This document shows positions 27,233 through 40,500 of a stretch of DNA of 64,000 bases, piece after piece. Both the position numbers and the translations under genes were made by a program. The notes under the pieces are model-generated. The model saw nothing but the letters and a program-made list of their open reading frames with translations. It had not been told where the DNA came from and searched no databases. Origin of the DNA: Kryptolebias marmoratus (lineage: Eukaryota > Chordata > Actinopteri > Cyprinodontiformes > Rivulidae); assembly GCF_001649575.2 (NCBI RefSeq), contig NC_051431.1, forward strand, positions 12,262,905 to 12,326,904. Direction: 5' to 3'. Numbering within the stretch: the stretch's first letter is position 1; every line of letters begins with the position of its first letter.

Positions 27233-30200
27233 TATCCGATGATCCTTAAACTCACGCACACAGACTCACACACATGCACACAATCGTATGCTCTTGTGTA
27301 CACATATTTTGTGCACACACTTGTACGTAGTTTGTCTCTGCCAGATCAGGAATGTTGTGTTCAAAGGCAGCCCTGTTGGAGTGAGATTAGTTTTCACATA
27401 TGGTCCTCACCATGTCACGGAGTGTATGTGTGTGCGTGTGCGCAGCCTGGCAGGTGCTCTCTCTCTCTCTTACGCACTCACACACACGCACACATTCATA
27501 CTCTTTCTGACATAAAACAGTAAAGATGTCTGATTGCTAAATTAATCTTCCACATCACTGCAGCCTCCTCGGATCCCCACGTTTGGTTTGGAGAAAGTGA
27601 TCAGTCTCACCTTCCTCTGTGTTTTCTTATTTTCCCTACCCTCCCACCTATCCTCCCCCTCCTCCCCCTTTCTCCCCCCTAACCACCTCCAACTCTATTT
27701 GTATTGTAATTGCCTTGGTAAACAGCACCACTTTGGTACTGAAGCAGCCCTGATAGCTTGTGTTTGGGATGCATTAAGAGTGGTGATGTAGTGTGTGTGT
27801 GTGTGAATGTCTGGTGAAGATTGAGTGGTGTGCATCATATAGCTCTTCTCCTTAGCTGTGATTTTATTTTATCTTTTCAAACATGCCCCAAATCTTCTTT
27901 TTTTCAGATGCTCATAAACAAAACAGAGAGACATCAGAAGGACAAAATGTCTCTGTTTTCAGAATATTTTCTATATCCACTTTGGAAGTATATACATAAA
28001 AAGTCTTTACATATATTTATTAATATCTTTGAGCTTTTTTTTTTTTTGCCTTCACTAGTTTGTTATCAAAGGAGAGAACAGAGAGATGGTGTTCATCAGG
28101 TTAAAAATCAAATACAAGTAAGGGAAGAAAAAAAACACTTTGATGTAAAAGTCCTATATGAGACGTCTTACTTTAGTAAATTTAAATTATCAACAAGATA
28201 AAATAACAATATTCTTGTATATATAGAGTCAACAGAGCTGAATACTGCAGCAGCAGAACGATTCAGGTGTTTCGACTCGGTTAGACTTGATTTTTGTGAA
28301 GATTTCAGATGATTTGAGCATTTATTGATTTGTCTAAAACAAAAATAAAATAAGGCTCAGTTTGGTCTGAATAGCAAAACTGAACAACCAGGTGTGTTCT
28401 TAAACTAGTGATTCTTCCTAAAAATGACAGAAACAAGGCCACCACAAAGTTTAAATACTGATTCAGAGACACTAAAAACTACAAATGAATGAGAAATATG
28501 CTCCAGCAAAGGCCTCTCCTGGCCTTCAACATGAGAAGTAGTACTCACCACCAAATATCTACACTGTGCTCTAATCACTCTTGAATATCTTTGCTAGCAG
28601 TTGTGGTCAAAAATTTGTGTGACATAATAACTAAGGAATAAACAAGAGCGCTAACATTTATTGTTTTTGTGTTAATGGACTTTAATCTCGTTTATAAGGA
28701 TTGTGTTGTTAAATGTGACCCCCCCACCCCACACAACCCTTCAGACAAAGATATTTTTACAGATATTAATACTTTCTTTTACTTCATACTTTGATAAATT
28801 CTTTAACCTGCCGAGTATGAGTTATTCAAACAGATACAAAACTATCGGAAAAGTTACTATTTCTGAAGCATTTGGGCTTTTTGGCCTCTGAATATAATTT
28901 ATTGGGCATTCGGAGGAAAAAGAACCCAAACAGGAGCAAATTTTAATAGATTCCTTTTTCTTTCAGGTTGCAGAAGCATCTGAGAGCATCTCTAAACGCA
29001 TTTAAATGAGGCCTGAAAACTTCACTTTTTATTTGTTAGCAAACTGGACGTGCAGTTTAATGCACACTATTCAGTAACCATTCATTGATTGGTTTTAATT
29101 CACTGGATAGTCTGTAAACTCGACTCTGTTTCATTTTTATTGTTTTCAACTTTATTTTTCTAAGCTTTTATTGCTTTTTTTTATAACCGCCCTGAATAAT
29201 AGCAAATAAACTCACCTTATCTTTACAGGGACTGTTTCTAATTATCCCTGTGAAACATTAAAACTTGGAAGCTGAACTGCATTTTGGATTTTTTTTTTCA
29301 TAAACAAACGTTACGACGTACTCCAGCAGAAAAACACAAGTGGATATAATGACGTAGATAATAAATTAATACTAATTTGCTGCCTTAGTGTCCGAATTCC
29401 TGCAGTCTTTGCTTTCTTTCTGTCGTGGCTCAGATGGGACACTTAAAGCCTTGCTGTTTGTGTTGATGGTCAGTAAGACATTTTAAAGATAAGTGTTCTT
29501 CGTGTTTTTCTCCGCAGTTCGACGGTCAGCCCATTCTCTGGCCACTGACATGTTTGAGCAGCACTTAGGAGCACACCTCCTGCAGGTAATAACATTTACT
29601 CCTTTTATTTATTTTTTAATGTGATAATTGTAACGTCTTCCTTTTTTTTGATCAGTTTACCTAAGAGGCCTTTTCCCAGTCCTATTTTCCCACAGCATAT
29701 CTCATGCCCCGGCGTGTTTAAAAAGCCCAGAATATAAAATGCGCTGTGTGTTTGGACGGCAGTGCTTTAGTGTAATCCTCAATTATATATTCCCAGGCAG
29801 ACTCCCAAACGCGCTCGCATACAGAGACGCAAACATCTGATAAAGCTCAGAGGCTCGGACACTGTTGTTGCCACAGAAAGCCTCCCGTTTGGGCTGACAG
29901 ATGAATGGAGCCTGAGGGGCTTTTCTGAGGCAGGGGAGTTGCAGGAGTGATGAAACGCAGTACAAAGACTCAGAGGAAGAGCGAGGAAAGTCGTTCTGCG
30001 GGTTGCGCTTTAGACCAGGAGGAGTCTGAGGCTGGCAAAAAAAAAACATTAAAAAAAATGGGCCGAAACAGGAAAGATTCAGAAGTGAGAAGGTTGTGTT
30101 AAAACAAAGAAACGACGCCGCGTGCTCCTCCAGTCCTCCGACGTTTTTGAGGAGGAAGGGGAAAGCTCGGTGAACGGCGCTGATAGAAATCAAATTAACG

Positions 30201-33200
30201 CTCCAGAAAAACTGTATGATTTCTCTCCCCCACCACCACCACCCCTCCCAGCCATCCTCCCTCTGTAATAGCCCGATAATTGCACTTTAGTTCTCCGACA
30301 TTCAGACGGCTGGTTTCTCCCTCGCTGCGACACATGACGCCCCACACCCCGGCCCGGTCATTTGCATACTGGATGTGTCAGTTGCATAAATTACTACAGC
30401 CACTTTAAGCACCGGGCCGGGCCGCCAAAATAGCAATCCCACCCACCCCACCACCCCCGGCTCGACGCGGCCCTGGCCCTGTGTCTTCTCTGAGGCTGCT
30501 CACTCCTGGACGCCTGTTATGACGATTAATATTATTCTCTGAAGCAGTCCCCTCTAATGGGCTGGCTGTATACCTTTCACTTCTCATTAGAATCAGCGCG
30601 GCCTGTAATGACTCTGGATTTATCTGTGTCTGGTGTGTGTTTATGAGCGTGCGAGGCCGGAGATCCGGGCTGAGGCTTTGTCTCGGACTTTATTGCAGCT
30701 GATTGAAACAGCCCTGCTCTATAAGCTTTGTTTCTCTTTGTTAGGTCTGTTTACGCGGGCCCACGCGTGGACACGTGCACACGCTGCGTCTCCGCGTTGC
30801 GTTTGATAAAGCAGCTGTTGTGTGTCGTTGCAGGTTGTATTTGTGTGTGTAAAGTGCACTTGTGAATTGAGACAAGAGGCCGAGGGGGTGACGTGTTGTT
30901 TGTTCTCTAGCTCATTGCAATTTGTTCGATACGTGCTAATTGCTCTAATTTGTCTGTCTTGTTTCTGTTTACCTTTGTGTGCTGCTTGTGTGTGTTTGTG
31001 TGTGTGTGTGCAGTCTCTAGATGGCTTTGTGTTTGTGGTCAGCCAGGAGGGACGCTTCCTCTACATCTCAGAGACGGTTTCTATCTACCTGGGGCTCTCA
31101 CAGGTAAGATTACCTCATCTTGCTTCCTTTCACACAAACATAAGAGTATTCCCTTGTATACAAGTGCATTTGCACACATGCGCCTGTCTTCTGCCCATGC
31201 TTTCATATCCTCTCTCAGGAGTGAGTGTGTGTGTGTGAGAGTGAATATCTTCAGCTGCACACCTTGAGCTCATCTCTGGAGTGCAACTCTCACCGGGGAC
31301 AATGCATCTCTCCTTCTTTACTCCTTCCCGCCTCCCTCCCCGCCGCTCCAGGTGCTCACCTCTGTTGATTGCCTGTGGCCTCTTGTACTGTGAATGTTAA
31401 GTCCTGCCATTTTGCCCAGATGCATAAATAATAACAGTAATTACTGGCCCAGCAATCAAAGTGTCGCCCCAGCGCGCTGGGCCTGTCTAGGGGAACAAAT
31501 CGATAGGCATCTTAAAAGCCACATTGATTGNNNNTGGGGGTGGGTGGGGGGAACACCAAGGGGGATGGGAAGATAGATAGAGACAGCCAACGAGAGAGAG
31601 AGAGAGAGAGTGGGGAAGGAGAAGGAGAGGAGGTGTGATAAGAGGAGGATGAGGGATCGGTGCAGCATGAGAGGGAAGGAGAGGGGAAAAATGGGGTTTT
31701 ATTTAAAGAAGTAATAGAGTGTAATTTCATGTGAAAACTTACTGTGATTTAGGGATTTTGTGTCAGAAATGGTGGCCTGGAGGACATAAACGTGGGCACT
31801 CAGGAGGCAGGCGTGACGATTCCAAAGTCTTTATTTAAAGCAGCAGTTCAGCTCTTTTTGAAGTTGGGCTCTGTGGAACGGTTGTGAGCAGTTAATATTT
31901 TACCTGTCGTAGATGGATCTGTGAACAGCCTCAGTTTTAATTATGACGGGATTGTTGAGCTCGAGGCGAGCTTGAGCGCCTGTATACCACAGTTAATTTT
32001 GCAGAGCGTGGTTGCACTGCAAGTGTTACAGCTAGCTGCTGCTGCTTTTAAAACTCACAATGAACCACATAATTCTATATAAATAACCGTGTAATGTGAC
32101 ATCAACTATTATATCTCATGTAATAGTCCAAATTGTTTTGGTTGTTAGTCAGTGGCGTCCTGTGCTGAATACTTTTTTCATTTTTCTGGTATTTTGGAGC
32201 TCAGTGATGCACTTAAATCCATTTCAATACTGACCCAGAATATGCAACAAGTGGATCATTCCTACCACAGCATTTATCCGCCGATCTTCGTTACAGACAT
32301 TAGGTGTTTTTACCTTGATTGGTTTTTACCCAAACTAACGGTGCTTGGCTGAGCAAACATCTGGGGCAGTAAACTTGTCTAAATGTTTGGCTGATAGTTC
32401 GCGTTCGTTTTAATTTTTCTCCAAGACAATTAAGCGATATAAAGTGAATAAACGAGACTGAATATATAGCAGTTTTTTATTTTCTGTTTTGAAACATCTT
32501 CACTACGTCTTTATTTCTTGTTGTTTAATTTTAGACACCCAAGTGGCAGAAAATTGTCTTGGCTATGTGGCTTTGAGCTAAATTTCTTCATACTCACAAA
32601 TAGGACAGCAGGATTCCCATCATTGGCATCGTGTCACTTTTCAGCCGCGGTTAATCTCGAGGCGGAATCCACTTTCTTGCATCTGTAGCCGCGATCGACG
32701 GTGGACCCACGAATCACTGCCTCAAGTTGAGGAGGTAAACCTACGGGGAGCATCAAAACCGGGAACAATGACTTGGGAGCGTGCTGTAAAAACACAAACT
32801 CACTCTTTACGGTTTTTGCAGTCTCCGTGTGGTTTCTCCTCACCCCCGAATACCGTGATGAAGTAGCACATCAAGCAAAGTGTAGCTTACGGCACAGAGC
32901 CCCGACTCCACTGCTGGGATCTCCTCACGGCTCGTATAGGGCAGGAGTTTCCACCGTAATAATAATATATAAAAAAAAGAAAAGAAAATGCTTATGTCTG
33001 CACCCAATTTTTCAATGTGAGGGCAAAAACGTAACAAGGAGAAGTGGTGGCGGCTAGAAAAAAAGAACCAAAAAAAAAAAAAGACGAGAATAAAAGAGGC
33101 AACCAGACAGACAATTAACAGATAGAAAGAAAATAAAGCAGGGGAATAAGGGACAGACAATGTGAGACAGTGAGTGTGCAAATAGAGCCTAAATGTGCAG

Positions 33201-34469
33201 TAGGAATGAAATTCGCCTTGGGATCGCCTCGGTAAACAAGGCAGCCGAGGCTTTGGTGGAGATGCTAATAAAACAGAGCTGTTCTTATCAGCTGAGCAGA
33301 TGGCCTAACCCATCACGTCTACTCAAACAGGGCCCGAGCCATCAGCATTCTAATGAAATTATTTATGATCGAAGATTACATTCAAAACCTTGAGCACACA
33401 ACACTCCGACTACCTGCTTTAAAAAAAAGAAGAAGAAGAAGAAGAAGATGGAAGCAGGCAGGGAAAAGAGGAGGTTTACGATCAGAGGGAGAGACAACCA
33501 GAAAGGGTAGATGGAGCGATGGGGGGATTATATGAGAGGGAATATATGGAGTGTTTATGGGCACAAACGATGAGAAAGAAGAAAAAAATAAATAAAACAC
33601 ACACACACACAAAAAGAGAGAAAGGAAAAAGCGGGAGGGAGAGGACAGAAACACTTCGGTATGCTTTGTTGGTGAGTGGGGAGGGGGTCACAGGGGAGGA
33701 GAGGGGAAGGACAGGCAAACAAACGATGCTCTGAGTGGAAAAGTATAACTGGTGGTTTGTTTTAGAGGGCATGCTGCCCCTGTGGATCGACCCTGCTCGG
33801 CGCCCCCCCACCCCCCCTCACCCCTCCNNNNNNNNNNNNNNNNNNNNNNNNNNNNNNNNNNNNNNNNNNNNNNNNNNNNNNNNNNNNNNNNNNNNNNNNN
33901 NNNNNNNNNNNNNNNNNNNNNNNNNNNNNNNNNNNNNNNNNNNNNNNNNNNNNNNNNNNNNNNNNNNNNNNNNNNNNNNCCCCCCCCCTGGGGCCTACCG
34001 GTGTTTTTTTTTTTTTTTTTTTTTTATTCCCCTCATTTGGTCTCCAGGGAATAAAATCTGTTGGATGAGTGGGAAAGAAAAGAAGGAACGAACAAACGGA
34101 GAGGCGAAGAGCGAAGACAGATCGGCAGGAGGATACAGAATAAGGGGGAAGAAGTGAGAGCGGGGCCGGCAGAAGAAGAAGAAGAAGACGAAGAAAAAAA
34201 GGGGATAAATAGGGTAAAGAGAAGGGAGGAAGGATGGGAGATCAAGAGAGGAGAGAATTGATCTGCGAATGGTTAGTATGCAGCCCCCTCTCCCCCTCCT
34301 CCCTCCTTCTCTCCTCTCCCATCAGTCAGTGAGGGCTGAGAGTGTGTTGTGGACCACTGCCCGGATGCCTCATACATATTAAAGCCCCCTGCTATTATTT
34401 ATATCATGTCTCTGCTTCCCCTGCTCGCTGCCCCTCATCCCCACCACACCGCCATACATGCATACACCT

Positions 34470-34504
<35 letters not shown>

Positions 34505-37500
34505 TGTTCTGACAGACAACGACTCACACAAACAATGACACGCGCAGACATAAAAACACACAGTCTGGTCACATACGCAGCCAAACAGAGGCGCGCACAC
34601 ACACACACACACACACATACACACGCTCATTCAGAGAAATCTGAATGATCTCGGTCTCTCCTCACGTCTCTCTTCGTTCCACACCTGTTTTTATGTTTGA
34701 GCCTGACTCATCCTCTCGGTTGCTTCGGCTTCTTCTCATCTTCTAATTCCTGTCTGATGGTTTCTCCGTCCCTCCCTCCTGCCTGTGATGGAGTGGTGTT
34801 ATTTGAATGTGTCTTAAGCCCCGTAAAGCTCATAAGGGCCGGTTTGTCTCGCTACTGTGTTTTCTAATACCACAGGGGGCCAGGGGGCCGTGTCTCTCTC
34901 ATACCGCTGGGCCAGGGTTCGAGGAATTTGACTGTTTTGTTGAAGACGAGCAAAAAATAAGTGTTAGATTAAAAAAAACACTTTTGATGATTGCATTATA
35001 AAGCTTGTCCTGTAATTTTTCATAGGCTTTAAGGTCCAGTTACAGATAAATTCTGTTTTAAAACATTTATGTAGCTGAAATTCAGCCTCTATCATCTCTA
35101 GATAAACAACCAACAACCGTGCAGTGACAGAAGGATCAAACTATACCTCTTTTCTTTGATAAGTGGGTAAAACTCACTTTTTGTATTTGCTAGCAAGCAA
35201 CTAGCTAGTAGCTTTAAGCAGCCAATCACAAAGTCCCACAATTTATTAGCTAAGCAAAATACCAGCTAGTAGCAAGTAACTGGTTAGTAGCTAGAAGTCA
35301 CCTTGAAGCTAGAAGTCTGTCACAAAGACGTCATATGCTCCCATAATAATAAGTCACCAGATTTCTGAAATTAAATCCAGGGACCTTTCCAGCTCGGGTA
35401 TAAAAATAATTAAATGGTATCGAGATGAAATGAAGAAAAGGGGACAGTTACGGTTTCATTTATTTTTACGCATTTGTACAATAAAAATCTAGTGTAAGAG
35501 CAGGAATGTGTCTCTCCACACTGCTGTTAGCATTTCCTAAGAGTAATAAAACAAATAAAGTTATAGTATTAATAGAGTACTGAAACTGGGGGAGGGGGGA
35601 CAAAGGTGTGTGCTAATGTAAGTGTGTGTGCGTACGTTGTGTGGGAATGTGAATATGTATGCACTTACATGGGTGTGTCTAAGACTTATACACTCTAAAA
35701 CAGAGACATAATATAATCACAATCCCCTCCACAAACATTACAACATATAATCAACTAAAAGTGTACAATTTAACAAAGAAAATAAGGTTTTTGTTCCAGA
35801 TATTTTTTAGAAGTTGGTTAGTTTTAGAGGAGAAACTGGGGTCATTCTAGTATAATCTTATTATAAATATTAATGTTTTTTTTAAATTATTACAATCATT
35901 AAAAGCTCATAGAACAGCAGTAATGCACCTTTAAGCAGATGATGATCTCTCTCTTGTCATCATCCTCAGTTCAGTTCTTGTCTCATTCAGTTTCCGTCAC
36001 TGAGGAACTTTATTTTTTCGTGAGGGACTTTTATTTGTTCGAACTGAGTAGACAAACACACCTAAGCCTGAAAGTCTATGCTCACAAACCACAGTAATGA
36101 ACTGAGAAAACAACTTATAACCAGCTCTGAAAATATAAACTAAAGGTCACCAATCAACTCTAAAACATCTTCCTTTGGCTGAACCCTCGTTGAAACTGTA
36201 GCCACTGAACCAGATCAGGGAGTTTTTAATCATTCTGTTAGGATTTTTCCCACTTTCTCTCATCGCACTGCAGCTACTTCCTGTTCTCCCGTCTCGCCTT
36301 GTTTAAAAGGCGGCGTGCTCGCCTCTTCTTCTTCTTCTCTGTCTGTAACGTTAACAGCAGCGAGACCAGCTACTGTAATACCTGTCGTTGTGTTCAACAT
36401 GCTCACTCGCACTTTCTACTCGGCTACCGTAATAACATTCATAAAAAAACGCTAAAATCAGGGACATTTCCGGGGACAGGTCGCTCAAATCGGGGACGTC
36501 TGGTCACCCTATGCTAAGAAGTCACTACTTGCTTGCTATTTTTGTTTTGCTAGTAGCTAGTGGTGACACAATTGTGTGGCGACAGAAGAGTAAAACAAAT
36601 AAATTAGACCTCAAATTAAATCTTTAGGAGCTCTCAGTCACCAATCCTTTAGTCCCAGTCCCCTTGGGTAGCTGGTTCGTATCCCAGCAGTCTGTGGGTG
36701 AGAGGCGGCGTGGAAAGGTCGCCAGTCTGTCACTGAGCTAACTCAGAAACAGACAATTAAATACACATAAACTCACACCTCGGGACGATTGAGAGGCCCT
36801 GTTTACACAACGCAGCTTTTAAGTGAAACTGTAACATTTTGGCCGTTCGTGTACGTGACCACAGCTATCGTTTTCTCTGACACTAGAACATTTTGAATCC
36901 AGGTCTCAGTGTGATCGCACATGTCCACTGTGGACAGTCCATAGTTTGTTTGTTTTTTGGCGCTTGCAGGTGTAGATCAACAACAGTAACAATGGCGGAC
37001 AGCAGAGAGCTGTTTGTGCTGCTCACTCATTTCAGTTCCAGTCGTTTCAGACAGGGAACATGAATGTGCTGCACCGGCTCTTGGGTCAGCAGAGACGCAC
37101 CTCCCACACTCTACAAATACTAAACAGGCCTGTAACCGTCGTCATGCTCGAGACGCAAGCGTTTGCGTGCATGGGCATGTCGTTGTAATGCAAAAATAGC
37201 GACCTGTTTAGACTGTCTTGTCTAAACAGCGATTGTGATCGCAGCATTCATTACCGCGCGCACGTTTACCATTTATATAATCAGCATCGGGAAATCTATA
37301 AGGTTTCCAGGAGGTCATTCACGTGCAAACGGGGTCAGAATCTCCTGGTAACCTAACATGAAGGGAAGGAAACCGGAGTGCCCAGAGAAAACCCTCACAT
37401 GCACGGGTTGAACCTGCAGTCTGCTCACAGGAGGACCTCGGCTGAGATTCAAACCAAAGGCTTTTCTATTTGCTCTGCACGTCAGCGTGTAAATGATGTG

Positions 37501-40500
37501 GTGTCCATGCGGTGTGCGCGCTCAGGAATGTAAATGCGTTGTCACGTTATTGAAATGGCAAGATGGCACTGTTAATCACTACACTGCTATCATCACAAAC
37601 ACCATGATATGGCACAGCCCCAGTCATCTGTTTTTGTGTACCATCTATGAATTCTTAAGAATGAGCTCCTATTACACACGTTCATTCAGGTTTTTCTATA
37701 AACTGGTATGTCTGTGATCGGATGCGTACGATCAGTAGAACGCCCGAGGAAATAAGAAATCATTAATTCATAATTTTCACATTTTCCCTTAAAAATTCAT
37801 AGCAGTTTGAGGAAACAGGTTTAGTGTAAAGATTCGACCACGTTCCAAACAGAGCGGGGAAAGAGATCAACACAGACAGATGTGTTTTTGATAAAAACAA
37901 AGAAACTGCTTTCCCTACTCAAAGAAGTCAACTCACACGGGCTGGATGCAAAATGGGCTGGTTTCTGCCGACCTTCTTGAACTGGTGCAGGTATAATTCT
38001 CATTCCATCGGCTCAAAGCCAACACGTGGAAGCAGAAACGATTTCACACCTGTTACACCGTGACCCTTCTAGCCTCTGAATGCTGTCATCCCTTTAGCGT
38101 AAACATAGATGCAGCTTCCCTCGTGCTCATGAACAAGAGGACATGTCAGAAACTCGAACTCACACGCTTCTGTCGGGCCGTGCAGGGTTCGTACATGTGG
38201 CGCAGTTCCAGAGGATTTCACCGGAAACTACACCGTGTGTGTTTGGGAATTAATTTTTTTTTTTTTTTTACTATTATTGTCTCTCCTCACTCCGAGGGGT
38301 TTTCCTTCTCACCCTCCGTCGCTCCACCTTCCCTCCTCCCTCCTGTAATGTCCTTGAGGGCCTGCTGAAGCTCCCATAAAGCCTGCAGTAAATGGCTCTA
38401 ATCCGGTAATAAATGGCTGTGTCCTACAGACAAGGGTGTGAAGCTGCTGCAGCCGTGGTTTTTATCAGATGGAATGGTGTTGCCACACAAACACACACAA
38501 GAAAAGGCGCAAACGCTCTCAGACGTAATGGAAGACCCCCCCACCCACACACACACACGTTGTGTCTTCCTCCCACATACACACACGTTCACATACACAC
38601 CCCTCAGATTGAATCACACCTTCTCAGATTGTGCTGCTTTTATAGCTGCCGTGCAAGAGCAGCACTATTATTACCTTTAAATGATTAGAGATGCGACTTT
38701 GATGCATTGTGATGATGGGATCACACGGAGCTGTTGCACTGCTCATTATGCCTGCTGAGGGGAAGACTGGGGCTGGATGGAGGAGCGGGAAGAGGCACGG
38801 GCAATAAGGAGAATAGTAATGTGACCTTTGGAGATAGTTGGACTTCACCTGGTTTTAATCAGCCAACACAATGGATTTTTATCTCCCCCCTCCCTGTTTT
38901 ATTTGTGCACCACTGTAGTGGCGTGGTCCTCCGAGGCTGGACTGTGTGAGTGTGTGTCGGGGTGCTGGTGGTGGTGGTGGGGGATGTCTTACAACCTCCA
39001 CATTCCTTGTTGAGTTGTAACCCAGAGCGGCACTTTCATTTTCCTGTCATAACATATATTGATTTTTTTTTTCCTGCGCGTGTGTGTGCTGTACTCGCTC
39101 GCGTGTAGTTATTTGTGCTCTAAGCATCAGGTTTTGATTGGTGTGTGTGTGTGTGTTTCTCTTCAGGTGGAGCTGACCGGCAGCAGCGTGTTTGACTACA
39201 TCCACCCTGCGGACCACGTGGAGATGGCCGAGCGGCTGGGCATCAGGCCTCATCTCCGGGCGGAGGCCGGCTGCCTCACGGCCCCCGACAGCGCTTCCAG
39301 CACCGCATCCACCTCCTCGCTTGCCGGTACCCCTGAACCTGGTACTTTTTTTTTTTTTTTCATTTACCCGGTGACCATCAGAACAAAACAGAAATGTTCT
39401 GGTTTCTCTGTAACCGAGGTGAAAGGTTTGTTTCTGTCCTCCACCCCAGCTCCCTCCAGTCCCCACTCTCAGGCCGACGACCCTCCAGAACGCGGTTTCT
39501 TCATCCGCATGAAGTCCACGCTCACTAAAAGAGGCCTGCATGTCAAGTCCTCTGGATATAAGGTATCTGAGGAAAAATAAAAAGGTCATTTGGTAATACA
39601 GTTCTGTGCAAAAGTCTTGAGTCGTGCCGTTGTTTCTTTACGTTTTCCTTCCAAGGTACCTAACTGTCTTCCATTCTTTCAAAGTGGTTTGAATCTGTAG
39701 TTTTTGAGGGTTTCTGAGGGTTTTCAGAAGAATGTTTTTGCTTGTGAATCATTTAAGCATAAAAGGCTTCTAAACTCAAGGGATGAACCAGTGTTGTGTC
39801 TTTAAAATAACAAAAACAAAAAACAATTTAAATAGGTTCTTTATTCACTTTGTTACCAGTAACCTGTCATAATGACATATTTTGTTCCCCAAATTTATTA
39901 CCTATGTATGTGTTAGCAAGTAACTAACTAGCATCAAGTTACTAGCTAGTTCCCTGTAGTTACTTTGAGCAACCTGTCACAAAGTCCCATGATTTATAAG
40001 CTAAGTCCTCACAAGTAATTAGCTTGTAGCAAGTAACTGGTTAGTAGCTTGTAGTTACTTTGAAACTAGCGTTCTCACAGACATAATTTGTTCCCAAAAC
40101 GTGTTAGCTAAGTGCTAGCAAGTCAGCACTTGCTTGCTTTTTTTAAAAAAAATTATTAATAGTTCGTAGTTACTTTAATATTAGCAGTCTGTCACAAAGA
40201 CACAATTTGTTAGCTGGTCACTAGCAGTTTACAAGCTACAAGATACTAGGTGTGAGTTAATAGCTAGTAGCAACTTTGATCCCAGCTGAATGTCACAGAT
40301 GCATCTATGAAACAACAACAAATATAACACAGTTTGACAGAAAGAAAGTAGTACTTTAGCACCAACTAGGTGATTCCCAAAGAGGCGTTTGTTGAATGCT
40401 GACGTACAGTAAATCGGTGGTCTCCAAACATTTAAAGTTCTGACCCGTAAAAGACCAGCAGAGAGAGACTCGTGTCCTGAATTATCACTGGTTTAAGTGT

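Larger units (their letters stand above)
17808..29517 (+). other. npas1 intron 2 (11.7 kb)
   Basis: GTGAGT to CTCCGCAG. Contents: a foldback MITE (18688-18883), a possible retroelement remnant (20570-20930), a long purine-strand block (21685-22175), CA/GT repeats (about 25528-25542, 27200-27230), and one copy of a duplicated 53-bp element (27130-27182). Unique blocks with homeodomain-type TAATTA or ATTA cores are at 19610-19700, 21240-21350 and 24400-24600. The rest is AT-rich DNA in which nothing was recognised. Confidence 0.85.
31104..39166 (+). other. npas1 intron 4 (8.1 kb)
   Basis: Contents: a 4-base gap (31531-31534), a TTAA-ended repeat copy (31835-32140), GA-rich flanks and a gap (33828-33979), CA repeats (34472-34502, 34594-34624), the AGCTAGTAG array split by a hAT-like insert (35180-36570), a common fish repeat split by a MITE (36690-37440), and the second copy of the duplicated 53-bp element (39013-39065). 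Unique blocks at 31370-31500 and 33190-33400 may be conserved non-coding DNA. Confidence 0.85.

Noticed and set aside
35180..40280. CRISPR-like array of spaced repeats
   Set aside because: Units are diverged and contiguous without uniform spacers, and this is vertebrate intron DNA.
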